From: Sphingomicrobium sediminis
GTDB taxonomy: Bacteria; Pseudomonadota; Alphaproteobacteria; Sphingomonadales; Sphingomonadaceae
DNA: 64,000 bases
Reading direction: 5' to 3'
NCBI RefSeq assembly: GCF_023805295.1
Contig: NZ_JAMSHT010000001.1
Span: forward strand, 1,364,001-1,428,000
The translations under genes were made by a program, and so were the position numbers. Of the stretch, positions 51,882-61,078 are shown one piece after another. Under the pieces are notes generated by a model that worked only from the letters and a program-made list of their open reading frames with translations, did no database searches and had not been told where the DNA came from. The stretch's first letter is position 1, and each line of letters starts with the position of its first letter.

Positions 51882-52739
51882 CTATTGCCCGTTAAATTCA
51901 CGTAGATATTCATTGTCGGGCGACAGGATCATCGACGAAGGCGCGGCCGCGCCGGCGCTGTCGCCGATAAAGGTCACGCGATAGCTCTCCATCGCCCGAT
52001 AGAAATTGTAGAAATCGGGATCCTGGTTGAAGGCTTCGGCATAGGTGCGCGCGGCTTCGGCCTGCGCATCGGCGCGGATGATCTGCGCCTGCTTCTGGCC
52101 CTGCGCACGGATTGAACGCGCTTCCTGCTCACGCGCGGTGCGCATGCGGATATAGGCGGATTCGAGCGGCGAGCCCTGCGGCAGGTCGGCCTGCTTGATG
52201 CGCACGTCGATGATTTCCGCACCATATTGCGCGGCGACTTGATCGAGACCCTGGCGGATATTCTCCATCACGCCTTCACGCTCGGGGCTGAGCAGCAGGG
52301 CGAAGGGACGGCGACCAAGTTCGTTGCGCAGCTGCGAACCGAGGATCGGGCGCAACGCGGCTTCGACCCGCTCCTCATTGCCGGCGGCGACATACATTTG
52401 CAGCGGATCGACGATGCGATAGCGCGCAAAGGCGTCCACCTCGAGGCGCAGCTGGTCGGTCGAAAGCACCTGCTGCGTGTCCATGTCGATGTCGCGCACG
52501 CGCTTGTCGATCCAGACGATATTTTCCGCGAACGGGATGCGCCAGGTGATCCCCGCGCCCTCACCGCCGGCAATATCGCCTTCGACATAGGGGTTGATGA
52601 TGCGGTCGGGATTACCGAAGCGCACGACCACGCCCTGTCGCGTCTCGGTCGCGACCGGGAAGCTCAAGGCGAGGATAGCGATGATGGCGAGGCCGATGAA
52701 CAGCGAGGCCATCGGATAGCGTTTGAAGGTCGACAACAT
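51882..52739 (-). CDS. hflC: HflC, FtsH-modulating membrane protein
   Basis: 285 residues: N-terminal membrane helix (ASLFIGLAIIAILALSF), then an SPFH/band-7 domain (TRQGVVVRFGNPDRI, ITWRIPFAENIVWIDKRVRDID, DIDVRIKQADLPQ-like IIDVRIKQADLP) and helical AREQEARSIRAQGQKQAQIIRADAQAEA tail (split: EARSIRAQGQ). HflC forms with HflK a cage around the protease FtsH. Its ATG follows the hflK stop after a single base. Confidence 0.94.
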   Translation of the reverse strand: MLSTFKRYPMASLFIGLAIIAILALSFPVATETRQGVVVRFGNPDRIINPYVEGDIAGGEGAGITWRIPFAENIVWIDKRVRDIDMDTQQVLSTDQLRLEVDAFARYRIVDPLQMYVAAGNEERVEAALRPILGSQLRNELGRRPFALLLSPEREGVMENIRQGLDQVAAQYGAEIIDVRIKQADLPQGSPLESAYIRMRTAREQEARSIRAQGQKQAQIIRADAQAEAARTYAEAFNQDPDFYNFYRAMESYRVTFIGDSAGAAAPSSMILSPDNEYLREFNGQ

Positions 52740-52740
52740 C

Positions 52741-53841
52741 TTACTGGCCTCCCTGGCTGGTCGAGCGGGCACCGCGGTTGACTTCGGACAGCGGCAAGTA
52801 AGGCTGCACGCCATCGGCCTGGATGATCGTCTTGTCGACGCCCTTCAGCACCGCTTCCATGGTCTCGTAATACATACGACGTTGCGTCACTTCGGGTGCG
52901 AGGCGATATTCCTCGTAGACGCGGTTGAAGGCCTCGGCCTCACCTTGCGCCCGCGCCGTCAGTTGGAGCGCATAGGCGTTAGCCTCGTTGATCGAGCTCT
53001 GCGCATCCTGCTGCGCTGCAGTCACATCCTTGAAGGCCTCGTTCACTTCAGCCGGCGGATCGGCGCGGTTGATTTCCACACCGCTCATCTCGATGCCCGC
53101 TTCATAGGCGTCCAAGGTTTCCTGCATCTCCTGAACGACCGCAGCCTGGATGGCCGAACGACCGCCACCGATCGCGTCCTGCAGCGAGCTGTTGGCGATC
53201 ACCTGGCGCATCGCGCTCTCGGCGACCTGGCGAACCGTATCTTCAGGATTGGCGAGCTCGAAGAGATACTGTTCGGGCTCGCGCACGCGCCAGCGCACGA
53301 TGTATTCGATGTCGATGATATTCTCGTCGCCGGTCAGCATCAGGCGTTCCGAATTCTCGGCGCCGATCTTGATTTCGCGCACTTCCTCGACATTCACCTT
53401 CTCGACCCGCGAAATCGGTGCCGGCAGGGTGATCGAGACGCCCGGCGAGAGCGTGTCGACATAGCGCCCGAAGCGCGTCAGCACGCCGCGCTGTTCAGGC
53501 TGGATCTGGTGGAAGCTGGAGAAGATCAGCACGACGAGGATGAGGCCGATAAAGCCCCACATCAGGATCGAGCCGTCAGGACGACCGGGCACGCCGCCCT
53601 TGCCGCCACCGAAGCGGGCGCGATTCTTGCCGAGCCACTCGTCCAGCGAGGTGACATTGCGCTTGCCGGGGCCGCCGGGGCCTTGCGGGCCACCTTGCCC
53701 GCCGCCGCCGAACCACGGTCCCTTGGGCGGCTCCGAACCGCCGCCATTGTCCCCGCCGCCGCTGCCTTTGCCGCCAGCGCCCCAGGGACCCTTACCCATG
53801 TTGAAGAGGGCCCATCCGGCCCAGCCCGTACTTTTGCTCAT
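52741..53841 (-). CDS. hflK: HflK, FtsH-modulating membrane protein
   Basis: 366 residues: a Gly/Pro-rich cytoplasmic N-terminus (about 15-75, including GGGDNGGGSEPPKGPWFGGG), one membrane helix (about 97-113, ILMWGFIGLILVVLIFSSF), then the SPFH domain (EQRGVLTRFGRYVDTLSPG) and the helix EVNEAFKDVTAAQQDAQSSI with AYALQLTARAQGEAEAF. The order hflK-hflC-degP is conserved in the class. Start at 53841 preceded by AGGG; MGKGPWG at residue 15 is a later alternative. Confidence 0.94.
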   Translation of the reverse strand: MSKSTGWAGWALFNMGKGPWGAGGKGSGGGDNGGGSEPPKGPWFGGGGQGGPQGPGGPGKRNVTSLDEWLGKNRARFGGGKGGVPGRPDGSILMWGFIGLILVVLIFSSFHQIQPEQRGVLTRFGRYVDTLSPGVSITLPAPISRVEKVNVEEVREIKIGAENSERLMLTGDENIIDIEYIVRWRVREPEQYLFELANPEDTVRQVAESAMRQVIANSSLQDAIGGGRSAIQAAVVQEMQETLDAYEAGIEMSGVEINRADPPAEVNEAFKDVTAAQQDAQSSINEANAYALQLTARAQGEAEAFNRVYEEYRLAPEVTQRRMYYETMEAVLKGVDKTIIQADGVQPYLPLSEVNRGARSTSQGGQ

Positions 53842-53911
53842 GACCCTACAATAGGGAGCATCGAGGCAAAAAAAAGTGGCATTCGTCGAAAGCCGCCCTA
53901 AGTCCGTGGTC

Positions 53912-54871
53912 ATGAACGACCCCTTGAACCCGCTCGACAGCCATCTTCATGCCGCGCGTATCCGCGCAAAGAAGCTGGTGGATGGTGTCGTCAGTTTGAT
54001 CGTCGACGTCACGGGACTGGACGCACTCGAGCGGCGCGCGCTCAAGGAGGATTTCGAGCAATCGGTCGGCGCCCTGCCCGATGTCGAGGGCGTGCGCGTC
54101 GGCTTTACCGAGGAAAAAGTCGAGCGGCGGATGATCGCTATCGGCTCTGGCAAGGGCGGCGTCGGCAAGTCGACGATGAGCGCCAATCTCGCCATCGCGC
54201 TCGCCCGCCTCGGCCACAAGGTCGGCCTTATCGACGCCGATATTTACGGCCCCTCGCAGCCGCGCCTCCTCGACGCGCAGGTCAAACCTAAGGCCGAGGG
54301 CAAGACACTGATCCCCGTCGATGCGCAGGGCGTTAAAATGCTTTCGGTCGGCCAGCTGGTCGAGCCGGGCACTGCACTGGCCTGGCGTGGGCCGATGGCG
54401 GCGGGCGCGGTCAACCAGTTGATCGAGGCGGACTGGGGCGATGCCGAACTCATCCTCATCGACCTGCCGCCCGGCACCGGCGACGTGCAATTGTCGCTGA
54501 TCCAGAAAGCAAGACCGGAGGGCGCGGTGATCGTTTCGACCCCCCAGGACCTCGCCCTCATCGACGCTACCCGCGCCATCGACCTGTTCGGCAAGACCGG
54601 CGTGCCGGTGCTCGGCCTCATCGAGAATATGGCCGGCTATGCCTGTCCGCATTGCGGGGAAGCAAGCGATCCGTTCGGCCAGGGCGGCGCCGAGGCAGAA
54701 GCCAAGGCACGCGACATCCCCTTCCTCGGGCGGCTGCCATTGTCGGCAAGCCTGCGCGAGGCAAGCGATGCGGGCCGTCCCCCCGCGGGCGAGGAAGGCC
54801 CGGCGCAGGATGCATTCGAAGCGCTCGCCCGCGCCCTGCTCGATGCGCTGGGGAGCCAAGCGGCGGGCTGA
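53912..54871 (+). CDS. Mrp/ApbC family iron-sulfur cluster carrier ATPase
   Basis: 319 residues with a short N-terminal DUF59-like segment (DFEQSVGALPDVEGVRVGFTEEKVE), the deviant P-loop GKGGVGKST, and the Fe-S binding pair YACPHCGEA (CxxC). It carries clusters to target proteins. The ATG at 53912 has no clear ribosome binding site; a GTG at 53876 would add twelve residues. It is divergent from hflK and followed 28 bases later by a CoA-binding protein gene. Confidence 0.92.
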   Translation: MNDPLNPLDSHLHAARIRAKKLVDGVVSLIVDVTGLDALERRALKEDFEQSVGALPDVEGVRVGFTEEKVERRMIAIGSGKGGVGKSTMSANLAIALARLGHKVGLIDADIYGPSQPRLLDAQVKPKAEGKTLIPVDAQGVKMLSVGQLVEPGTALAWRGPMAAGAVNQLIEADWGDAELILIDLPPGTGDVQLSLIQKARPEGAVIVSTPQDLALIDATRAIDLFGKTGVPVLGLIENMAGYACPHCGEASDPFGQGGAEAEAKARDIPFLGRLPLSASLREASDAGRPPAGEEGPAQDAFEALARALLDALGSQAAG

Positions 54872-54898
54872 TCCGTTGGGGCGGCAAAGGAGACTTCC

Positions 54899-55336
54899 AT
54901 GCCGCTCACCAGTGACGACGACATTGCCACCTTGCTGCGCAACACGCGCACCATCGCCATGGTCGGCGCCAGCGACAAGCCGCAGCGCGACAGCAACCGG
55001 GTGATGGAATATCTGGTCGGGCGCGGCTACCGCGTCCTGCCGGTCAACCCGCGCATCACTGGCCAGCATGTCCATGGCGAATATGTCTGGCGCGAGCTCG
55101 ACCAGATCGGCGTGCCCATCGACCTCGTCGACTGTTTCGTCAATTCGAGCCGCGTCGGAGCCATCGTCGACCAGGCCATCCTCGTCGGCGCCAAGGCCAT
55201 CTGGATGCAATTGGGCGTGATCGACGAGGATGCCGCCGCGCGGGCCGAAGCCGCCGGCCTCAAGGTCGTCATGGACCGCTGCCCCAAGATCGAAATCCCC
55301 CGCCTCGGCATCGAGCCGGTCACCGAAATTGACTGA
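54899..55336 (+). CDS. CoA-binding domain protein
   Basis: A 145-residue Rossmann-fold protein of the CoA-binding type (YccU-like): TIAMVGASDKPQRDSNRVMEYL, GYRVLPVNPRI, IDLVDCFVNSSRVGAIVDQAI, IWMQLGVIDEDAAARAEAAG and VVMDRCPKIEI. Such stand-alone domains bind CoA derivatives; no function is established. A ribosome binding site AAGGAG lies just upstream. Co-transcribed with the Mrp gene. Confidence 0.9.
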   Translation: MPLTSDDDIATLLRNTRTIAMVGASDKPQRDSNRVMEYLVGRGYRVLPVNPRITGQHVHGEYVWRELDQIGVPIDLVDCFVNSSRVGAIVDQAILVGAKAIWMQLGVIDEDAAARAEAAGLKVVMDRCPKIEIPRLGIEPVTEID

Positions 55337-55461
55337 GAAATCCGCCGAATCCCTAATCGGGACAGTCACTTGCTTGACTTGCGCTAACCATATCGGGAAG
55401 CTCTTTGTCAGCGAGGGGGGTCCAGTCTTCGACCCGTCTCGAACAGGGAAAGGGGACGAAG

Positions 55462-56379
55462 ATGACCAAGAAATGGGTATTGGGCGGCTGCGCTGCAGTC
55501 GTGCTCGGCGGTGCGGCGATGGCCGGCACCGGCCACCAGTGGGGAAATTATCGCTGGGGTCCGGGCAACGAGCCGGTGACGCTCGAGCTGAGCTACAAAT
55601 TCTCGGCCGCGACCGAGGCGAAGTGGCTGCCTTACTATAGCCAGGCATCGTACAATGCGATCGAGAAGTGGGACAGCAATTCGCAATCGCCGTTGACGCT
55701 CATCGAAAAGGGCGAAGCCGCTGGCAAAACGTCGGCAGGCTGCGAGCCGATTGCCGGCGAGATCATCGTCTGCGCCGACGAATATGGCACCAACCAGGGT
55801 TGGGTCGGCATCGCGCAGATCTGGGCCAGCGGCGATCAGATCACGCAGGCCACGGCCAAGATGAACGACAGCTATTATGAATATAACAGCTTCTACGACA
55901 CGCCGGGCCAGCGCGAATTCGTGATGTGCCACGAAATCGGCCACACGTTCGGCCTTGGTCACCTCGACACCAATTTCAACAATGGCAATTTGGGCAGCTG
56001 CATGGACTATACGTCCAACCCTGCCGGCCCGCCCGACAATCGCGATCCGGGTCAGGTCGACTGGGACGTGCTCAACAGCTCGACCATGTATGGCGCCGCT
56101 GACAGCGGCGGCGGCGGTGGCGGCGGCAGAGGCGGCGGCAAGCCCGACAAGGGCGATGGCGGCGGCGGCGGTCCGCCCCCGGGCAAGGGCAAGAACAAGC
56201 TTGGTGCGCTGCCGGCCTCCGAAACCGGCCTCGAACGCGGCCGCTTCGGCGGGGTCGTCGGCTACGATGCCGAAGGACGCCCCAACCAGTTCCTGCGCGA
56301 CATGCGCGGCGGGGCCAAGCGCTACACCTTCGTCATGTGGGCCAAGGGCTATCGCCCTGAAGGTTCGCGTCGCCGCTAG
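55462..56379 (+). CDS. Secreted metzincin-type zinc metalloprotease (matrixin-like)
   Basis: 305 residues with a signal peptide (1-21). The zinc site HEIGHTFGLGH (His157, Glu158, His161, His167) matches HExxHxxGxxH of metzincins, and CMDY (about 180-183) supplies the Met-turn. After the protease domain come a Gly-rich linker (about 213-250, DSGGGGGGGRGGG and GGGGGPPPGKGKNK) and a basic C-terminal segment. Five cysteines lie in the catalytic part. Targets unknown; it is probably exported. Followed by a strong terminator (56404-56436). Confidence 0.86.
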   Translation: MTKKWVLGGCAAVVLGGAAMAGTGHQWGNYRWGPGNEPVTLELSYKFSAATEAKWLPYYSQASYNAIEKWDSNSQSPLTLIEKGEAAGKTSAGCEPIAGEIIVCADEYGTNQGWVGIAQIWASGDQITQATAKMNDSYYEYNSFYDTPGQREFVMCHEIGHTFGLGHLDTNFNNGNLGSCMDYTSNPAGPPDNRDPGQVDWDVLNSSTMYGAADSGGGGGGGRGGGKPDKGDGGGGGPPPGKGKNKLGALPASETGLERGRFGGVVGYDAEGRPNQFLRDMRGGAKRYTFVMWAKGYRPEGSRRR

Positions 56380-56403
56380 GCGCGCGAGGCACCACGAAAT
56401 CGG

Positions 56404-56436
56404 GCGTCGCACCTCACGGGGTGCGGCGCTCTTTTT
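56404..56436 (+). terminator. Intrinsic terminator after the metalloprotease gene
   Basis: Arms GCGTCGCACC / GGTGCGGCGC (10 pairs, one G-U), six-base loop, followed by TCTTTTTC. It ends just before the pmbA stop codon on the opposite strand. Confidence 0.85.
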
Positions 56437-57783
56437 CTATCCGATGGCCACGGTCATTTCGGGGACCAGCAGCGTCGGGCTGTCAACGCCGCGGCGGATC
56501 TCGAGGTCGCTGCCCGGTTCGAGCGCGGCGAACATGTCCTTGAGGTTGGACGCGACCGTCGCGCCGCTGGCCGGGCCGACGATCTCGCCATTTTCGATAT
56601 AAAAGCCCGAGGCACCGCGCGAATAGTCGCCGGTTACCTGGTTGACCCCCTGCCCGATCAACTCGGTGACGAGGAAGCCGCGCTTCACACCCGCAATCAT
56701 GTCGTCCTGACTGCGCTTGCCGGGTTCGATCCAGATATTGCTCGGTCCCGCGGCGGGCGACCCGCCGGGGCCGCGAATGGCGTGGCCGGTCGGATCGATG
56801 CCGAGCTGCCGCGCTGCCGCGCTCGCCGCGAACCAGGTCTTGAGCACGCCATCTTCGATGATGTTCATGCGTTTCACCGGCAGGCCCTCGCCATCGAAGC
56901 CGTGACTGCGCAGCCCGCGGCGGCGCAGGGGATCGTCAGTGATGGTGACGCCTGAACCGAAGACCCGCTCGCCCATCATGTCCTTGAGGAAGCTCGAGCG
57001 CCGCGCGACCATCGCGCCATTTACCGCGGTGCACAGATGATTGATCAGGCTGGTCGCGACGCGCGGGTCGTAGATCACCGGCATCTTGCCGGGCTTGAAG
57101 CTCACGGGTCCCAAACGTGCTGCTGCACGCTCGCCGGCGCGGCGGCCAATCTCTTCGGGCGATTCCAGATCCTCGGCATAGCGCGCCGAATGGAAGGCAT
57201 AGTCGCGCTCCATCGCATCGCCCTCGCCGGCAATGCAGCTGATCGAAAGGCCGCGGCCCGAGCCTGAGAATGCGCCCGAGAAACCGTGGCTGGTGGCCAG
57301 CGCGAAACGGGTCGCCTGCGCGCTCGCGCTGGCGCCGATAGACTGGGTCACGCGATCCACGCCCAGCGCCGCAGCTTCGGCAGCAAGCGCCATGTCCTTG
57401 AGTTCGGCAGGATCGGTCGGCTCGTCGGGATCGAGATCGAGATCGGGCGCCTCGCCATCCAGCAGCATGTCGGCAGGGGCAAGGCCCGCATATTGATCCT
57501 CGCTCGCCGCGCGCGCCATGGCGACGGCGCGGGTCGCCAGGTCTTCCAGCGCATCGCCGTCCAGCGCCGAGGTCGAGACACTCGCCACGCGCTGGCCGAT
57601 GAAGACGCGCAATCCGAGCTTTTCGCCTTCGGATGCGGAAACATCCTCCATCGCGCCCATGCGCACCTCGACTTCGGTCGATCCTTGCGCGACATAGGCC
57701 GCATCGGCGGCATCGGCGCCTGCGGCTTTGGCTTTTTCGACGGCGGCTTGCGCGGCGTCGCGCGCATGTTGGAGGCTTCGCAT
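56437..57783 (-). CDS. pmbA: TldD/PmbA family metallopeptidase
   Basis: 448 residues with the PmbA (TldE) features: N-terminal helical part with QGSTEVEVRMGAMEDVSASEGEKLGLRVFIGQRVAS (split: SEGEKLGLRVFIG), GLGP-like LGPVSFKPGKMPVIYDP, RRRGLRSHGFDGEGLPVKR and the C-terminal GYNRVT-like GQGVNQVTGDYSRGASGFYIENGEI. With TldD it degrades peptides and matures microcins; no tldD is in the window. PmbA lacks the zinc motif of its partner. Convergent with the metalloprotease gene and upstream neighbour ubiA on the same strand. Confidence 0.93.
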   Translation of the reverse strand: MRSLQHARDAAQAAVEKAKAAGADAADAAYVAQGSTEVEVRMGAMEDVSASEGEKLGLRVFIGQRVASVSTSALDGDALEDLATRAVAMARAASEDQYAGLAPADMLLDGEAPDLDLDPDEPTDPAELKDMALAAEAAALGVDRVTQSIGASASAQATRFALATSHGFSGAFSGSGRGLSISCIAGEGDAMERDYAFHSARYAEDLESPEEIGRRAGERAAARLGPVSFKPGKMPVIYDPRVATSLINHLCTAVNGAMVARRSSFLKDMMGERVFGSGVTITDDPLRRRGLRSHGFDGEGLPVKRMNIIEDGVLKTWFAASAAARQLGIDPTGHAIRGPGGSPAAGPSNIWIEPGKRSQDDMIAGVKRGFLVTELIGQGVNQVTGDYSRGASGFYIENGEIVGPASGATVASNLKDMFAALEPGSDLEIRRGVDSPTLLVPEMTVAIG

Positions 57784-57801
57784 GGCTCGCGACTTAGGGC
57801 G

Positions 57802-58722
57802 TCACAGGACGCGGGACAAGCCGACGCTCGCGCAGGCCAGCGCCAGCAGCAGCCCGGTCCAGCGATTGGAACGGAAGAGGCCGAGCGCGCCCGCACCATC
57901 GACTGGGTCAATACGCACCGCTTGGTAGGCCAGGTGAAAGGCGACCGGCAGCAAGGCAAGAGGCGCGAGGAAATTGGGTTTGATCGTGAAGAGCGCGAAG
58001 CCCCACAGGGTGAGCGCGAGGAAATAGAGGATGGTCACGCCGCTCCGCGCCTTCCTGCCGAGCGCCCGCGCACTCGATTTCACGCCGACCAGCGCATCAT
58101 CCTCGATATCCTGGATGGCGTAGATCGTGTCATAGCCGATGACCCAGAAGACGCAGCCGCCCCAGAGCAGCAGCCCGGCGCGCGCCAGATCGGCCTCGCC
58201 GGTCGCGGCAAATCCCACCAGGGCGCCCCAGCTGAAGACGAGGCCGAGCCAGGCCTGCGGCCACCATGTGATCCGCTTCATGAAGGGATAGGCGGCCACG
58301 AGGAACAGGCTCGCAAGTGCGACATAGGCCGCAATGCGCGGCAACTGGAGCAGGACCACGAACCCGACGAGGCAGAGCGCGATGGTCAACGTCCATGCCG
58401 CCTTCAACGAGACGCGCCCGCTCGCCAGTGGGCGGTTGCGCGTGCGCTCGACCCTGGCGTCGAGATCGCGGTCGACAATGTCGTTATAGGCGCACCCCGC
58501 CGAGCGCATCGCGAACGCGCCGATGAGGAACCAGGCGAACAGGTCCCAGCGACCATTGACCCCGCCCAATGCCAGCCCTGCAGCACAAGGCCAGTAGAGC
58601 AACCACGTCCCGATCGGTCGGTCTAGCCGCATCAATGCGGCGTAGGGGCGCCAGCCTTGCGGCAGCGCGCCGATTAGGCCGGTGCGTTCGCTATCGGGGA
58701 CGAGATCCATGTTGGCGGGCAT
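57802..58722 (-). CDS. ubiA: 4-hydroxybenzoate polyprenyltransferase
   Basis: 306 residues with about nine membrane segments and the two Asp-rich prenyl-diphosphate motifs: AYNDIVDRDLD (NDxxDxxxD) and YAIQDIEDD, plus the N-terminal LMRLDRPIGTWLLYWP. It attaches the isoprenoid tail in ubiquinone synthesis in the inner membrane. Located near rsmE and gshA, a conserved neighbourhood, though here a phospholipase D gene lies between. Confidence 0.95.
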   Translation of the reverse strand: MPANMDLVPDSERTGLIGALPQGWRPYAALMRLDRPIGTWLLYWPCAAGLALGGVNGRWDLFAWFLIGAFAMRSAGCAYNDIVDRDLDARVERTRNRPLASGRVSLKAAWTLTIALCLVGFVVLLQLPRIAAYVALASLFLVAAYPFMKRITWWPQAWLGLVFSWGALVGFAATGEADLARAGLLLWGGCVFWVIGYDTIYAIQDIEDDALVGVKSSARALGRKARSGVTILYFLALTLWGFALFTIKPNFLAPLALLPVAFHLAYQAVRIDPVDGAGALGLFRSNRWTGLLLALACASVGLSRVL

Positions 58723-58743
58723 GGCGCGGCGCGCCCTTGCCGG

Positions 58744-60240
58744 TCAAGAACTTCGCGAGAAACGCTTCTTCAATCGCGCTCGCCGTTCGCGCCAGCGCTG
58801 GCGCAGGCTCTTGCGCGCGAACGGCTCTAACATCTCTTCGGTGCTTTCGGGGTCGAGCAGCTCGTGATCGGAGATGAAATTCTCCGCATCGCTCAAATCC
58901 TTGAGCTCGAGTAGGGTCAATGTCTTGCCCTCGCCGCGCAGCTTCTCGATCGTGTCGATCAGGCCCTTGCCCTCATTTTCCAGTCGCTCGATCTCGGCAA
59001 TGTCGCAATCGAGATGCTCGGCCATGAGGTCGCGACGCTGGTCACGAATGACCTCCTCGAAACCGCGGTTCCGGTTCTGCGGCAGCCCGCAATCGACGAT
59101 GACGTCGCATTCGCTGTCGAGCCCCATCGAACGATTGTTGAGATTGGCCGACCCGACCCGCAGAAACCGGTCGTCGATGACTGCCAGCTTGGCGTGGACA
59201 TAGATGTCGGTACCAGCCTCGTTAACCGGCACGTAGATGCGGAAATTCTCGCCGCCCGGATTTTTCTGGATGGTCTGCATCAGCCGCTGGCGCGTCCCGT
59301 CCATCGCAACGCTCTCCAGCCAGCCATCCGCCGTGCGCGGCATCACCATGACGATTTCGGGTGGGTTGGGTTCGCTCAGCCGCGTGCAAATGGCGGCGGC
59401 GATGCGGGGCGAGGTGAAATACTGGTTTTCGATATAGGCGAAGCGCTCGCACTTCTCGATCATGTCGATGACTAGCGCCTCGTTCTCGCGAACTTCCTCG
59501 ACATCGTTCCACGCCGCGCGGGTCCGCGCGATGGCGATGTCGGCATCCTCGAACATCGGGTCGAGATTTTCGGGCCAGTCATCATCGATCTGCTTGACCG
59601 GATCGAGGTCGCGGCTGGTCGCGACTTTCCAGCGTTCGCGGCCCAGCTCGCCAAGCGCCTCGGCGACATCGCCTTTCATTAGCATCGTGGTGTCATGCCA
59701 CGGCTCATAGGGATGGCCGTTGGGTGTCTTGCGGCACGGATCGTCGGGCTTGTGCTCGCGCGTGTCCCAGCGGCGCATGGCAATGTCGATCCCGCCGCAC
59801 GCCGCAAGGCTCTCGTCGATGACGACGATCTTCTGGTGATGCGAGCAGCCCTTGGGGTGGGAACTGTCGAACTTGAGATTGATTGGCCTGGCGATCCACC
59901 AGCGGATCAGCCAGTAAGTCGCGCGCAGCGACAGAAATTGCTTCAGCGCTCCGAAATTCCATTTGAGGATATCGATCTTCCGACCCGGCTTCTTGCGCGC
60001 CAATTCGAGGAAGAAGTGACCGAGGCTGGCATGGTAGCTGCCCTCGCGATCGGGGGCGAGGCTGATGCGCGTGTCGAAATCCCAGCCGACGATGAAGATG
60101 CGTTCCTGCGCGCGCTCCATCGCTTCGGCGATGACGCGGTAATAGTCTGCGGCATCGACGATGACGCTGGCGTGGCTAGCCCGCTCGATGCGCCAGCAAT
60201 TGCGGCCGACCGCAACGATGGGGGTGATTTCCTCGCTCAT
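58744..60240 (-). CDS. Phospholipase D-like protein
   Basis: 498 residues with two HKD motifs: CSHHQKIVVIDE (first half) and VHAKLAVIDDRFLRVGSANLNNRSMG (split: AKLAVIDDRFLRVGSANL) in the second half, preceded by YIENQYFTSP. The frame N-terminus starts at ATG 60240. It resembles bacterial and plant phospholipase D, which cleave or transfer phosphatidyl groups. No membrane helix or signal peptide is obvious. The C-terminal tail is very basic (LRQRWRERRARLKKRFSRSS). It sits between ubiA and rsmE and is 21 bases from ubiA. Confidence 0.92.
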   Translation of the reverse strand: MSEEITPIVAVGRNCWRIERASHASVIVDAADYYRVIAEAMERAQERIFIVGWDFDTRISLAPDREGSYHASLGHFFLELARKKPGRKIDILKWNFGALKQFLSLRATYWLIRWWIARPINLKFDSSHPKGCSHHQKIVVIDESLAACGGIDIAMRRWDTREHKPDDPCRKTPNGHPYEPWHDTTMLMKGDVAEALGELGRERWKVATSRDLDPVKQIDDDWPENLDPMFEDADIAIARTRAAWNDVEEVRENEALVIDMIEKCERFAYIENQYFTSPRIAAAICTRLSEPNPPEIVMVMPRTADGWLESVAMDGTRQRLMQTIQKNPGGENFRIYVPVNEAGTDIYVHAKLAVIDDRFLRVGSANLNNRSMGLDSECDVIVDCGLPQNRNRGFEEVIRDQRRDLMAEHLDCDIAEIERLENEGKGLIDTIEKLRGEGKTLTLLELKDLSDAENFISDHELLDPESTEEMLEPFARKSLRQRWRERRARLKKRFSRSS

Positions 60241-60297
60241 GCTAAGGCTTAAAGCCTGATGGTGACGCACGTTCCATCGCGGGCTACATGGATGACC

Positions 60298-61038
60298 ATG
60301 CCCGCTACTCCCGCCTGGCCGCCCGAAAGCCTGCCGCGTCTGTTCGTCGAGACCTCGCTCAGCGAAGGCATCGAGATCGACCTGCCCAAGAACCAGGCCC
60401 ATTATGTCGGCACGGTCATGCGCCGCCAGTTCGGCGATGCCCTGCTCCTGTTCGACGGCGAGCATGGCGAATGGCGCGGCGAGATCGTCGAGGTCGCCAA
60501 GAAGCGCGCCCGGCTGCGGGTCACCGGCCAGACCCGCCCGCAGGAAGCGGCGACCGGGCTCACCCTCGCCTTCGCGCCGATCAAGAAGCAGCGGATCGAT
60601 TTCCTTATCGAGAAAGCCGTCGAATTGGGCGTCGAGACCCTCCAGCCCGTCCTCACCCAGCGCACCATTGCCAGCCGGATCGGCGAAGACCGCATCCGCG
60701 CGCATATCGTCGAGGCGGCCGAGCAATGCGGCCGCACCGCGATCGCCGAATTGAAGCAGCCGGTGCGCCTCAAGCAATGGCTGATCGAGCGAACTTCCGA
60801 GCCACTTTATTTTGCCGACGAGAATGGCGGCGCACCGGCACTCGAAAGCTTCAGGGCACCGCCCGCGACGATCCTCGTCGGTCCCGAAGGCGGTTTTACC
60901 GATGAGGAGCGCGAAATGATCCACGCCGAAGAAGCTGCCGTCGCGATCAGTCTCGGGCCGCGCATCCTGCGCGCCGAAACCGCCGCTCTGGCCGCCGTTA
61001 CCGCCTATATGGCAAGCGCGGGCGACTGGACCGATTAG
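60298..61038 (+). CDS. rsmE: 16S rRNA (uracil-1498-N3)-methyltransferase
   Basis: 246 residues: RLFVETSLSEGIEIDLPKNQ, HYVGTVMRRQFGDALLLFDG, RASIGDER-like RIGEDRIRAHIVEAAEQCGR and the SPOUT knot motifs VGPEGGFTDEE and ISLGPRILRAETAALAA. Methylates 16S rRNA U1498. Two ATGs, 60292 and 60298, are equally plausible starts with no clear ribosome binding site. Followed by gshA 40 bases later. Confidence 0.94.
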   Translation: MPATPAWPPESLPRLFVETSLSEGIEIDLPKNQAHYVGTVMRRQFGDALLLFDGEHGEWRGEIVEVAKKRARLRVTGQTRPQEAATGLTLAFAPIKKQRIDFLIEKAVELGVETLQPVLTQRTIASRIGEDRIRAHIVEAAEQCGRTAIAELKQPVRLKQWLIERTSEPLYFADENGGAPALESFRAPPATILVGPEGGFTDEEREMIHAEEAAVAISLGPRILRAETAALAAVTAYMASAGDWTD

Positions 61039-61078
61039 TGGCTAGTCGCCACTCAAATGAAGCGCTAGGGCAAAAAAT

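Noticed and set aside
53846..55648. A 600-codon minus-strand frame opposite mrp and the CoA-binding gene
   Set aside because: Antisense shadow that crosses several genes; composition is His/Asp-rich without a domain.
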